64,000 bases of DNA, taken from assembly GCF_014905175.1 (NCBI RefSeq), contig NC_057791.1, forward strand, positions 24,094,537 through 24,158,536, read 5' to 3'. The position numbers and the translations under genes are program-made. Under the pieces are notes generated by a model. It did not search any database, had not been told where the DNA came from, and saw only the letters and a program-made list of their open reading frames with translations. Shown in pieces: positions 11,161 through 24,300 of this stretch (within the stretch, counting starts at the first letter, position 1; each line of letters opens with the position of its first letter). This DNA is from Aphidius gifuensis (Eukaryota; Arthropoda; Insecta; Hymenoptera; Braconidae).

Positions 11161-14100
11161 TGCGTGTTTCGTCAAAAACCACAAGCTCGTTATCCTTAAC
11201 GAACCTGTATTGCGATGATAGTCGTTGCTGCTATTATTCATTTTTATTTATTTTATTTTTCATCAGATAATCGTGATGTGGATCAACGATTAAAATTTAA
11301 ACAAAATAATGTTTTTTACTTAAAAATAATCATTCATAAATTTTTTTTTATAGAAAAAAAAATTCAAGGTAAATTTGGTAGTCTATTAATTTAATCATCA
11401 ATTAATTTCATAACTAAATAGTAATAAAAAAAAACACATTTATTTAATTAATTTTTCTTTTTTTTTAATACTTAAAGCTGCTTAATTTTTACTAAAAAAA
11501 ATTCTGATCTTAGGAATTTTTAATTTTTACAATCGTTGACCTTTCGTTGTTTCCGAATTCATGGAAATAATAAAAAAATTAATCAATTTTGTAGCTATAA
11601 TTGTGTGCTACATCTATATTAATTAAAAATTTTTTCATCTGAGTAATAAAAAAAATACTAAACACTTGTTTTAAGTTAAAAAAAAAAAATAAACAATAAT
11701 TATTTAGTCAATTTGTGAATTGTTCTCAGACACTGTAAATTGTACAATGCTCATTTGCGTACTCAATATAAATGAGCATTCCTTTATATGTATAAACTAT
11801 ATGCATGCACTAATACATATATGAATACTGTATTGCAAAAGCTGCATGGTCAATGGTACTCTAGCTAGATTCGGTGTTCGTTAACGGACATTTAAGCCAC
11901 CAGAATCACCACTTGAATTTAAGCCAACAGTTAGTATTCCTCTTTCACAAAGTTAGCCAGTCTCTCTCTTTCTCTCTCTCGCTGTCTCTCTTTATACATT
12001 TTAGCTATTTTGCCGTTAGGCACATAACATTCTCTCTGCCAATCGTATTATCCTTTCTATTTACTCATATATTTTCAAAATAATACACTGTTCATGTATT
12101 TTTATTTTTCAAATAATACTGAACAATTTACTTGGTATTTTTAATCTATATAAATAATTATAATTTTCAAGTTTATAATATTGAATTTAATTATCATATA
12201 TTTATTATATTTATTTTTATTTATGCAAATTAATTTTTTAAAGCTTTTACAAATAATTTATATTAAATTTAAATTGAATCTATTTTTGTTAATTAATTAT
12301 TTTTTTTTTTTATCATCAATACTTTGTTTGTATGATTTTTTTATTTGTTTGCATTTTCAAATTAATTTTCAAATTAGTGAGATGACTTTACAAACTGATA
12401 ATTATAGTCTACTTTTTTTTTTTTACTTTCTATTCGACAAAGGTACGACGATGCAGTTCGTATACAAAAAAAAAATAGATTAAAAATAAACCAAATGCAT
12501 GTATGTCCTTCTATTGATGACATGAATTTCAAAGCTTCGTGTGGTAAAAAAAAAAAAATAAATAAAACTAGACTCAAAAAGGTAAATAAAAAAATAAAAA
12601 AAATTGTCAAACTAAAAAATATATATACCTTTTTTCTCTATCTCACGTGATTTGAATTCCAATAATCATTACCTTCATTTCAATTAGATGAAATGCAACG
12701 GCTATTTATTCCAATTTTTTTTTTTATTTTTCCATTCACTTTGGAATATTTTTTCATAGTTACTGTATAAAAAAAAAAACGAGGAAAATAATGAATATAG
12801 CCAAATGAAGTGAAACAATGCGTAAAAGTCATAGTATAAAAAAACAAAAATAATTAAATTTAAAAATAAAAAATATCTATGTACATATGACAATTAAATT
12901 TTTATGTTTTTTGTAGAAATTTTTTAATGATCATGTGTGAGAGTAGTTTTGTAATACGTGTTAAATTTTTATACTAAAAATAAAAAAACTGCATAAGATT
13001 TTACAGTGTCATTTTATTATCTGAAAGTTTTTGTTTGTATTTAGATATTTTTTTAAAAAAACATTACTAAATATTTCAGTAGTACAAGTCAACCAGTGTC
13101 AGACGCAAAAAGTTTCTTTAAAATTTAACCTGTAAAAAAACAATTTAAAATTAATAATTATATTTTACTTGATTAAAATTCAAAGATAAACAATAAAACA
13201 AAAAAGAAAAAAAAAACAAAAAAAAAAGACGATTGAATAGCTATTGCTCAACGAGCGTCAAACCGGAACAGATAGTGGAGAAACATTTGAGGGAATGATA
13301 ACAAAGAGAAGGTTTTGATGAGAGTGCAAGTGAGTTTAAAAAAATATGTGTGAGTGCATTCACACATATGTGTATGTGTGTAAAATGAAAAGAAAAAAAA
13401 ATAAAATAAATAAATAAACAAAAAAATCAAAGCATCATAGAGTACAGAAAAAGCACAGTGTTTGTCAGGCTATATGTGGGGGGATGAGATTGAATGAGGA
13501 TTGAGGGTAAAATACCAGTGAAATAATAAAAAAAAAAAGAAAAATAGATACGACGCATCTCTGTTGAACTGCTCGGTATCGCTGCTTCACGCAAGAGTGC
13601 TCACGGGAGGGCAAAATTCACATCGTACCAGTTCTTCCGAGTTCAATTTTTTTCTTTTAAAACAATTAAATTATTATATGTATTAATTAAATTTCTGGAA
13701 TTTTTTTTTAAAAGTGTTAATTAAATTTAAATTAAATGTCAATTGATAGTCCATCAAGTTGATGTTCTTGACTATTTTTTATTATTTTTATTTCTTATTT
13801 AGAATAATGGAATGAGGTGGAGTGAACGTATCAATGGCTTACAGTGCAATTTAGATTGAATTTACACTTAGATGACCTCAAAGCTTAATGCCAAATCGAC
13901 AAACTCTGTTTAAATTAAAATAAAAAAAAATAAAAAATCACACTGAGACAGCATTAAATTCATATCAAAAACAGATATTTAAAAAGAAAAAAAATAAATA
14001 TCGTAAATATGTATGTGTTTAATAAAAATTTTAAATGATTAAAAAATTAAATATTAATATTGATTTATAATTATTTTAATAAAATTGTAAATATTATAAT

Positions 14101-16379
14101 ATTAAGTTGTAAAGTATATATGTACACTTAATTATGTTACTCCAATTCAAAGTTTAATTAAACTAAATTTATTATATAATCAAGTATATATGGATTTATT
14201 TTAGAGAGAGATATATCATGTAGTTTATGCATAAACTTTGAATTTTCAAAGTCTACAAATATCATGTATGTATCAAGTACTCATAGACATTTATAAGATC
14301 AAAATTTATCATCTTTAAATATAGGTTATATAAATATATATTTATTAATTCTATTTACAAATATATTTATTGATTAAATTTAGTTGAATTTACAAGTTTT
14401 ACAAAATTTATTTTATTTATTTATTTAATTAATTAAACTATTAATTTTCTTATTTATTCTTCTCATCATTGAGAAGATATTTTAAACTTGTGAAAATAAT
14501 AAAAGCTCATTTTATCAATTTTTTAATTATAACAATTTACTTTCAATTAATTGTCATTATTAATTGATTAATTAATTATTTTTTTCATTATATAAAATAT
14601 AATACAATATGTAAATTAATTTAAAAACATGAATATCAATTTTAAACAAAAAACACTGTGGCCACTACATACAAGTATCTTGAAATATATAAATTTTCTT
14701 ACATAGTTTATAAAATAGTTTGTTACTCTTGTAAATTTTACTTGACAAGTTATACTCATCCATCTATCCATCCATCATTTAGGCTTGTATAATTTGACTT
14801 TGTTGGCAATTTTGAAAGGGAAAGAGAAAAGATATGTAAGCACAAGAAGAGGGTTGATAATAACCACAAGAACTACCACAAAGCATAAATGCGTCACAAG
14901 AACTTGTCTTGTTAAATTAAAGGCTTTTAAATTAATGATAAATATTCATATTTAACTTGAATAAATATCACCCTTGTGCTATTTATTAAAAAAATATAAT
15001 ATACGATAATTGTTATTTGTTTTTATAAAAAAAAAAGAAAAATACATTTTAATTATTTAATTATCAATTAAGCTGATTTATCTGCGAAACTTTTTCTACT
15101 AAAAAATATAGCTTATACATTTTTCATTAAATTATTTCTATATAAATTTTAATTTTTTTATTTTAGTTGAATTTTTAAAAACAAATAAATCAATTTTTAT
15201 CAAAATATGTGGTTATAAATGACAAATACAGTATATTTTTTCGATTCAATATATTTGATGTTTTTTTTTCTTTTATTTGCAAATACAAAGGTTCATAAAA
15301 AACTAAAAAAAAAATATATAAATGAAAAATGAAGATTCTTTATAAATGTCACTTTGAGTTCAGTGTTATGATCATACCAAAATACATTTTATTAAACATT
15401 AAATAAAATAACTCGTGAATGACCTCGTACATTGTGGATTATTTTTCGTTCGTAACATTTTTACGAGCACAATTCTTTTTTTTTTTCCTTTGACTATTAT
15501 TGTTATTATTTACATTATAGGATTTTATTTTTTTTTTTTTCTGTTAATTCTCGTGGTCATATAAGCTTCGTGGAACATTAACCTATTAAAAAATCTGCGT
15601 ATTTTTATTACAAAAAAATAGAAAATAAAAAAATGAAAAATTTAATCCTCCATGATATCATTGAGAATTTTTATGACAATGAAAATGAGTCTCATAAAAA
15701 TAATTACTATTCATTTTAGATCATATATAAAATTACGTAATCATGTTGATATTTTTCTTTTTTTAATAAATATAATTATTCAGTAACGAGATGATTATAT
15801 TTTATAGATATTTAAATAATAGTAACTTGTTATATTAATAAGTCGAAAAATTTATAAATATATTTTTTTTAGTTTAATTTATATAGAAATTTAGTGGAAA
15901 ATTTCTGGAAACTCAGATGTTCTGAGAATTCAATTTATGCACAATTCACCACATTATAAATGCACAATTTTATTATTCAAATTGAATATATATTTCAAGT
16001 TCTAGAATAATTCAATTTATCTAATTTTATAAATATGTTTTTAGCTAACAAAAAAAACAGATAATAAACAACCCTCTATTTTCTTTGTTACAATGAACAA
16101 ATATAATCAATTTCTCTCAAATTTAATTAAAAAAAAACTTTTCTTTGGTTAATTTAAAAAATAATCCATAATAAAATGATCATCATTTTCGTCACAATTC
16201 AATTTATTAAATAATAAAATGTTTTTTTTTATTTTTTAATGTCCATGTTCATTTTTGGCCCAATTATTTATTTTATCATTCATTTTTCTACGTTTTATAA
16301 TGTTTAAAAATATTTATCTACAAATTTTTATTCTAAAAATACAACTCTTGTATTTTCTTTTTTTTTTTACGAGCACATT

Positions 16380-16396
16380 GGCGCGCTACGCGCGCC
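16380..16396. repeat. GC-only hairpin in AT-rich DNA
   Basis: GGCGCGC (16380-16386), loop TAC, GCGCGCC (16390-16396): a perfect seven-pair stem made only of G and C, just after a T-run and about 100 bp before a tandem repeat array. It may be the terminus of a mobile element, but no partner end was found. Confidence 0.6.
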
Positions 16397-16492
16397 TGTA
16401 TCTATACCTTCTAAAAGGTTCATTGTTCATTGATTTTATAAACACAAGTATTATCATAAAAAAAAAAAAGAATAAATAAATTGACGAAAAAT

Positions 16493-17080
16493 TTTTTAAA
16501 TTTATTTATTTACACATAAATCACAATAATTGACGTAATTTTTAGTCTAATAACATCAAGATTGAATGTTTACTGAAAAAGTTGTGCTACCTTAATATGT
16601 CAATTTTAAAATATAAAATATTAAAATTTTTTTTTAAATTTATTTCTTCACACATAAAAAACACATAATTCGCACAAAATTTTAAGCCCAATTGCATCGA
16701 GATCCGATGATTATTGAGAAAGTTGTGCTAGCTTAATATTTGAATTTTTTAAAAAAATGTAAAAAATAAAAAAAAAATTTTCTTTTAAATTTATTTCTTC
16801 ACACATAAAAAACACATAATTCGCACAAAATTTTAAGCCCAATTGCATTAAGATCCGATGATTATTGAAAAAGTTGTGCTAGCTTAATATGTCAATTTTT
16901 AAAAAAAATATAAAAAATATTTAAAAAAATTTTCTTTCAAATTTATTTCTTCACACATAAAAAACACATAATTCGCACAAAATTTCAAGCCCAATTGCAT
17001 CAAGATCTAATAATTAATAAAAAAGTTGTGCTAGCTTAATATGTCAATTTTAAAAAAAAAAATATCAAAAAAAATTTTGT
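16493..17080. repeat. tandem array of four ~150-bp units
   Basis: Units start near 16493, 16631, 16781 and 16931. Shared marks are CTTCACACATAAAAAACAC, ATTCGCACAAAAT, AAGCCCAATTGCAT and GTTGTGCTAGCTTAATAT. The first unit is the most diverged; units 2-4 are close to each other. This is a small satellite-like array with no coding frame. Confidence 0.8.
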
Positions 17081-17305
17081 TTACTCGCTTTTTTTTGTTG
17101 TTTTTTCGTTGCTAACGAAATAAATAAAAAAATAATAGAAAAAAGCAAACAGAAAGAAATTTGTATGAGAGTAAGTGAGAAAAAAACAATGACCAATCAA
17201 ATGTCCGGAAGACCGATGATGTTTGTCCTTTTTATATTAGGAGAATTATACATTTTTAAATTGAATCTTGACAATGTTATTGATGTTTCAATTGATGAAC
17301 TAAAG

Positions 17306-17356
17306 TACTCGAAATATCATATAATATTTCAAATTTAAATGATAAAATTTCGAGTA
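17306..17356. repeat. inverted repeat
   Basis: TACTCGAAAT (17306-17315) pairs with ATTTCGAGTA (17347-17356); partial pairing continues inward (ATCAT / ATGAT). It stands just before the dispersed 42-bp repeat. Confidence 0.5.
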
Positions 17357-17365
17357 TCTGTTACT

Positions 17366-17407
17366 TTAATTGACGTAAGTAGAACATCTCAAGCTCCAGT
17401 CAGACAT
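17366..17407. repeat. dispersed 42-bp repeat, copy 1 (copy 2 at 20478-20519)
   Basis: The segments 17366-17407 and 20478-20519 match at 37 of 42 positions, sharing AAGTAGAACATCTCAAG and AGTCAGACAT in the same orientation. Flanks do not align. Probably remnants of one element. Confidence 0.6.
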
Positions 17408-20400
17408 AAAAATACTACAGGATATATATATAATTTATAATTTTATAATATTAAAATAAATAAAATATATGAATGAATTTTATTAATTCAACAAAATTTT
17501 AACGACATAAAATTGTCAATATTAAATGACGAAAGTAAAATTGTAAAACTGTCAGATATTCAGTATTTAGCACAAAATATATTCAGATTTTCAGTGAATA
17601 AACCACAACCTGAGTCATCTATTCTCACAGAACATATCGGAATATTGCATACTATGTATATTTTTAACCTTCACATGTAGTTCAATATAAAAAATATATA
17701 AAAAATGTACTAAAAATATATACATATATGTTACAATCGAGCTTTGATATTTCCATTAAATTTTATCTGACATTTCAAAGAGAAATAAAGAGTGTCCAAT
17801 GTTGCATCGACAAAGTGCCATCTACCTATTTTCACCCCTTTTTTTATCCCTTATTCCTTTCCATTTATCTTTCAAATATTTATTCATTTTTTTTTTTTCC
17901 ATTTACTTTAAAATCTACATGTATTTATGAAAAACAAATATATATTTTTTTTTTATTTCATATCTGATGCATTTTACATGATATCCTATCAACAATAAAA
18001 TAAACAACAATATTCAATGTAAACGATAAAAAAATATATATATTTTCATCGAATATCGAAGACAAAATAAATACAGTAATATTTTTTTTTTTTATTATCG
18101 ATATAACTAAAGCCATACTTTTCGTAAAAAAAAAAAAAAATTACTAATATATTTGTTTTTTATTTAATTGATTTCTTTATTTTTTTTTTATAAATTTTTT
18201 TTATTTATTTTCTTGCATTAATTCAATTTGCCATTTTCTTTCTTCGAGGCAATTTTTTTCCATTCTTTTCTCGTCTAAAGCTCCTTTTTTTTTCTTTTTT
18301 GTTTTTTTAAATATTTTTTCTGTTACCAGAAAAGTAGAAGCAGGCGTTCTGAGTATAGTTCGTTTCTTATCCTCTTGTACTTATTATTTTGTCTCACTCT
18401 TTTCCTATATATACGTGGTTATACTCTCATTTTAACGGTCGTCCCTTTGTTTTATCATTGAATTACGCTCACGACGAGCATTAACATTTTTTTGTTATTA
18501 TTTAAATTTAAGACAATTCGTGCTTTCGACTTGCTGCTATCTTTATTTTATATTTTTTTTTTTGGTTAAAAAACTGTAATATTGTACTATAGTAACAGTT
18601 ATTCTTTTGCAAAACCTATCCTCTTACCCTCCTAACCCTCTCATCATCATCCCAACATCTTCCCACTTTTGTATTTGATGCTACAGGGTCGAGCCAAAGA
18701 GACGAACGGTTTGTGTCTCCTTCCTCAACAGCATTTGTTTCCTTCATTTTTATCTCACTATTTTTTTTTCATCCCCTAATTCACCCCTTTTTTTTTCCCT
18801 ACCCTCACCCACTCTCACTCAATTTATATTTTTATTATTTATGAATTCCTAAATAGCCCATTTGTATCTTTTAAAAATAGATATATACTTCCTTTTTTTT
18901 TCCCTCCTAATGAACTTACTTTTCCCCTTTTTTTTTCATTCCATAATTATCTATAGTTAATCTTTATTACATATTAATATTATAAATTAAAAATATATAT
19001 TTTTTAAAAAAATAATTACGATAATATTCATTGTGTCTTGATTAAGTATTTAATTAAACCAACGCTTGGTTCATGTATATTATTAATCTACTTTACGATA
19101 ACTTTGTAATTATCTAGTGGGTTCAACCAAAAGATTGGATTGTACATTATATTGTATATTATGATGTGATAAGCTGTGAATTTCTAAAGGATATAAATAG
19201 TGACAAGAAAGTTGATGAGATAAATAAATAAATAAAAAATAAATATGGTTGGATAGTTGATATAGAGTTAAAGATATACACAGGAATGTAAATTTGAATA
19301 AGGACAGTAAGAAGAGAGTGAGATATATTGTTGCAAAAGGATACTTGCAACAAAACCATTACCACAAACATGACGAGAGAGCTTGCAAGTTGTGTGTGTG
19401 TTGTATAGATATTCTCATGTTGCTTGTTGTAAACTACAACGCCATGTGGTGTATAGAATATGACTAAAATAGTGAAGCAAGAAGAAGGATATGAAAATGA
19501 TGAAAATAAGGGGTTGAGAATTAGTGAAGGGAGAGAGAGGGTGGATGAATGGTTTGGTATGTAGATGCTAAGTTTAATATGGACAAGGGGATATCGGGGT
19601 TATGACAGAGGTAACTGAGAAGTTGAGGTGTAGCAACTTGGCAATGGTAAAAGTAAGTATACTTGTGTGTCTGTGTATACATAGATAGTTATATACGATG
19701 TAAAACTATTCTCATATATCATCATACTGAAGTTCACGGCTCGTTGGTGACTTAGTAGCAATTTTACATCGTAAAACAACTACGACATTTCAAAGCCCAC
19801 TATATGTTTTAAGTTAAGAATTTTTTTGAATATTTTATATTTTATTTTTTGTTATGAATTTTGTTAAATATATGTATGTGTGAATTGGCTGTTGGGAAAT
19901 AAAGCTTTTTTGGATTGTTGAAAAATCAGATAAGTGGTTATACGAATTAATGTCACAATAAGTATTTAAGAGGATGAATAATTGTGTCAAGTGATAGGCA
20001 AATGGATCTAGGATTTTAGTTAGTAGGGTTGTTGAAGATGATAAAATGAAAAGAGAGATAATAATGATAAAAGGGGTGAAAACATGAGCCTTATTTCACA
20101 ACCACAAAAACGTCGACCCTTGTTAAAACTAGAAATACGTAGTGGAGAATTGGTTTTAACAAATTTAGCGAGTATTAATCACTTGATTTATTGTCTAACA
20201 AATTTTGTCAGACATTTTATAATTTATTTAATGCAGAATATATTAATCTTTGTTATTTTTTTTTTTATTGTTTTATTAACAATATAGATTAATTTCATTT
20301 TTTAAAAATTATGTATAATTTTGTAATTAAAAAATTTAATTTAAAATTTCAAGATGAGGGGTTGGACACTAGCCAGGGGTCAAGTGACTTCATGTATAAT

Positions 20401-21239
20401 TTAAAATTAATTTAAATTACATTTTTTATTTTTTTTTTTTTATTATTGAATTATGAAAATTTTATTATTTTTTTATTTTAATTGATGCAAGTAGAACATC
20501 TCAAGTTTTAGTCAGACATTGCAAGTATTATTTTAAAATATGTAAAAAAAAAAAAAAAAATTTCATAGTAACATACTTGAATATTTTATAAAAATTAATT
20601 GAAAAAAAAAAAAAAACAATAAATTATTAAATTAATTACGTGGAAGTTTTAAAAAATCATACATCAATTTTTTGTTTTTTCATTTTATTAATTTCACAAG
20701 TAAAAAACTTAAATATCTAAAAAAAAAAAAAAAAAAATATTTCAAATACTTTAACTATAAATTTTTCACCTCAAAAGTAATGCATCACAGTGTGTTAAAA
20801 GCATTCTGTAAAAAAAAGTTTAAATAAAACTAGGTCATCTACAAATGTCTAAAAAATAATTACAAAAAAAACTAAAATGAAATTGTTTTCATAAAAAAAA
20901 ATAAAATAAAATAAAAATAAATATAAATAAATAAAATAGTCAAGCTGCATTTATACTTATTTATGTGTAAATTTAATTTTTTTTTTATATTTTTTTTAGA
21001 TGTAATGTGGTTCAAGTTGATAGTCCATAAACATAGATTGTAGGTTAACCACAAGGCAAAAGTTTGAACAATTGAAATTGAAAATTTTTACTAAGCAATT
21101 TTCTTTGGTTCATTAATTGAATTTCTACGAAAACATATACATTCTTGTTTTAAATAAAATCAAGTTTATATTTTAGCAAGTATTATATTGTATTTTCCAT
21201 ATAGAAACATTATAAAGCTATTTCCCAATCTGCCGACCA

Positions 21240-21320
21240 GCTCGTTGTCGTCGTAGTCGTTGTCATCGTCGTCGTCGTGTAGTTGTTGTTGTTGTTGTTA
21301 TTGTTGTTTTTGTTGGGTTG
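21240..21320. repeat. trinucleotide microsatellite
   Basis: Runs of GTC/GTT-type triplets (cgtcgtcgt, then gttgttgttg) within a GC-richer island. A Ser/Cys-rich open frame here merely reflects the repeat. Confidence 0.7.
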
Positions 21321-24300
21321 TTGTTGAAGGGGTGTGCCCAGTAGTGGCATTGCACGCAGCCAAACAATTACCAAGTTTCTATTGCCAATTCGAAACTACG
21401 ATGGTCGAGAATTTCTCTTGGAAAATATTGCTTCAGATTCTCCCACTGGATATTAACTTCCTCTTTCACAATATATACCTATAACTACACACTCTCTGTT
21501 TATTCATTTATTCATGAATATTTAATTTTAATTTTCTAATAGTTTTAATTATCTTAATTTATATTTATCTATCTTAATTGAAAAACATATTTTTTTTTTT
21601 CTTTCACTTCAACAAATTAACTTGTAAATTAATTTTTTTTTTTTTTTTTACTTTTGACTCATTAAAATATTAATTTTTAATCTAATTATAGAATTTTTTT
21701 TATTTATCTCAATTTTAAATTGAAAATTTTTCATCAACATGTTGGCTATTTAATTTAGATTTATTTTTTTAACTTCAATTTTATATATGAATTTGTAAAA
21801 TAAATTATTTAAATTTTTTTTTAACAAGTCAGGTTTTTTTTTTATAGTACTTTTTTTTATTGTAATTTTTACATTATATAAAATTTATTTGTTGTGTTTA
21901 AATTCTTTATTTTTTTATTGTCTAATATTATTAAAAATAAGATGAATAAATTAATGAACAAATTCACTTTGAATTATTTAAAATTAATCATCTCAAAAAC
22001 TTTAGGAATTTAATCTTTAGTCCATTCTTATATTTATTTTTTTCAATTTTCTAAATCCATTTATCTAATTTAAGAATTAAAATTCACATCGTCATGTTGT
22101 CTATTAACTTTATATTAAAATTTTTTAATTACCCAGTTAACTAGATATTTATAATTAAATTTTATCGAAAAAATAAATTAATTTACTCTAAATTATTTAT
22201 AAATATCAACCATCAAAATTCCTTATTTGTTTTTTAATGCAATTTTTACTTAAAAAATTAATGTGGTGTTGAAAAAAAAAAAACTATACAAACACATAAA
22301 TTTTTTTTTTCAACTAATGCATATTAAAAATTTTACACAAAGACAAGACAAACAAAAGATGAAAAAATAAAAAAATACTATGATGATTATTATGATTTAA
22401 TATGCTGTTGATATAATAAACATAATCAAGGTCTTTATGAAGTTTATCAACAGGAAATTTTGGAGGTTTACAAGCGGTATGTACTGTTTTTGTCAGACAT
22501 TATTATTATTATAATAATATACACAGAGAATGTTATATAAGGGTATAAAAATGAGTGAGATGAAAAGTTAAATAAGTGTGTAATAAAAAAAGAAAAAAAA
22601 ATAACAAGACCATCTGGTGGTTGTCCTTATAAAGCAAATATGTCAAGAAAATTATTGTTTTTTTAACATAAAATAAATGATAAAAAATAAATATATTATA
22701 ATTTATAATAAAAAAAATACATTTCTACAAAGAAAATTAAAGAGTTATATATTTTAGCAACCCTCAACCGAATATTGCATCAAGATGAATGTTGGTAATA
22801 AAGTAAAAAATTGCTGTTGCATTCAAGACACCTTTACTTTATATTGTCGACAATAAAATTGAAAACAAGATGAAAAAAAAAATAAATAAACACAAATAAA
22901 ATAAACAAAATATAATAATATAGAAGAAAATAAAATGAAATAGTCAAAATATTGTTGTATAATAAAATTATTTTATTATATTTCTAGACATATTCCAATT
23001 TTCAGTTATAAACTTGGTAAATTCACGTTTTTTATATGCTTTTTTTTTTTTTAAATTCAACTATTCATTGAATTTCATTATTATTGTTTTCTTTTTTAAC
23101 AAATCTTAAATTATGTTAAAATTAATTTTTTTATTGTTTATTTTTCTAGATTTAATATCAAATTTTTTTGTCAATTTATTAATTACTTTTTTTATGTCAT
23201 TCAAGTGTCATTTAATTTTATTTATTTTTCATTTAATTTTATCATTTTTTTTATTTTACTTATATGTATAAAAAATAATACAGTATAAAGTTTAAGTCAT
23301 TGACCTTATTAACCGAAGCTTTGGATGTATTTTATTTTTTATTTTTTATTTTTTTCTATTTAATTTACTTGTTTTTTTTTAAATGTAAAAGTAAAAGACA
23401 ATATCCCGTACGTGATTAATAAAAAACTGATATTACAGGATAAAATGAAAGTAGAAATTTGTAGAAAATAAAAAAAAATATTAACCTGATTCGAAATAGG
23501 CTCGACCAAAATGTGGTCTACTGGCAAATTTACAAAATTTGTGTGCGGTGTAATTATTTACCACCGTTAAATTACATTCAATTTTATAATTATAAAATCG
23601 ACTTAATGAAATAATTTATATACATTATTATAAAACAAATTAATTATTTTTCCAACAATAGGTCATCTTATGATAATATATTTTTGAATTATATAAAATT
23701 TCTAAAAATATTAATCAAACAAACTTTGAAAATTATTGAAAATAAAAATAAACTTTCAGGGCATTTAAAAATATCAAAATCATTATAAAAAAAAAAATTT
23801 ATAAAATATAAAACTTCTTAGAGCAAGAGTAAATTTATTTTATAGAATTTTTTCTTTTTTTTTAATGTTGTAAATTGAGAAATAATTGGATAATATAAAT
23901 TGGAAGAAATATTTTGAGTTAGTGTCCCAAGTGTAAATTTAATAAAATTACTAGTACAAAAGTTTTATACATATCAAGAAAAAAAGTTTTATAACTAGCC
24001 AAAGACAGCTAAAGAAGTTGGTTTTTTTTTTCTTCTTTTTTTATTTTTTTTTCTCAACTGATATCAGAAACAAACTTCTATGTTCCTTCGACTGTACAAG
24101 TTCGAACCTTGTGGGGGGAATCTTCACCCTTCTTATCTTCTTTACAACATGTTACGATTTTTTTTTTTATTTTTTTATTTTTTTAATTCTTTTATTTTAT
24201 ACCTGTATCGTTATACCTTTCCATCCAGCTTTCATCATTTTTTTTTTTACTTTTTTTTTAATTTATCCTTACTCCATTGTTTCCGTATACTTTTCTTTTA

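Larger units (their letters stand above)
6461..16379. other. long gene-free region
   Basis: About 10 kb of A/T-dominated sequence without a supportable exon. Short open frames are Phe/Ile/Lys/Asn-rich products of T and A tracts. A few GC-richer islands stand out (about 7430-7640, 7795-7860, 9060-9300, 10020-10110, 11090-11230, 13240-13640) and may be cis-regulatory or untranslated, but I cannot assign them. A GATGATGAT-type microsatellite lies near 6750, AAAT repeats near 10735, and a CT-rich tract at 11961-11991. Confidence 0.5.

Noticed and set aside
13550..13860. A promoter with first exons
   Set aside because: The stretch is GC-richer and has an acceptor-like TTATTTAG, but no TATA/initiator spacing or coding frame is convincing.
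20084..20287. 67-residue open frame opening with a basic, non-simple N terminus
   Set aside because: The second half is hydrophobic translation of A/T sequence and no exon boundary or partner exon is visible.
21260..21484. Ser/Cys-rich small protein
   Set aside because: The frame is a translation of a triplet microsatellite; no splice sites or homology support it.
24080..24125. tRNA or Pol III promoter from AAGTTCGAACC
   Set aside because: A B-box-like word is present without an A box upstream at a suitable distance, and no repeat partner was found.
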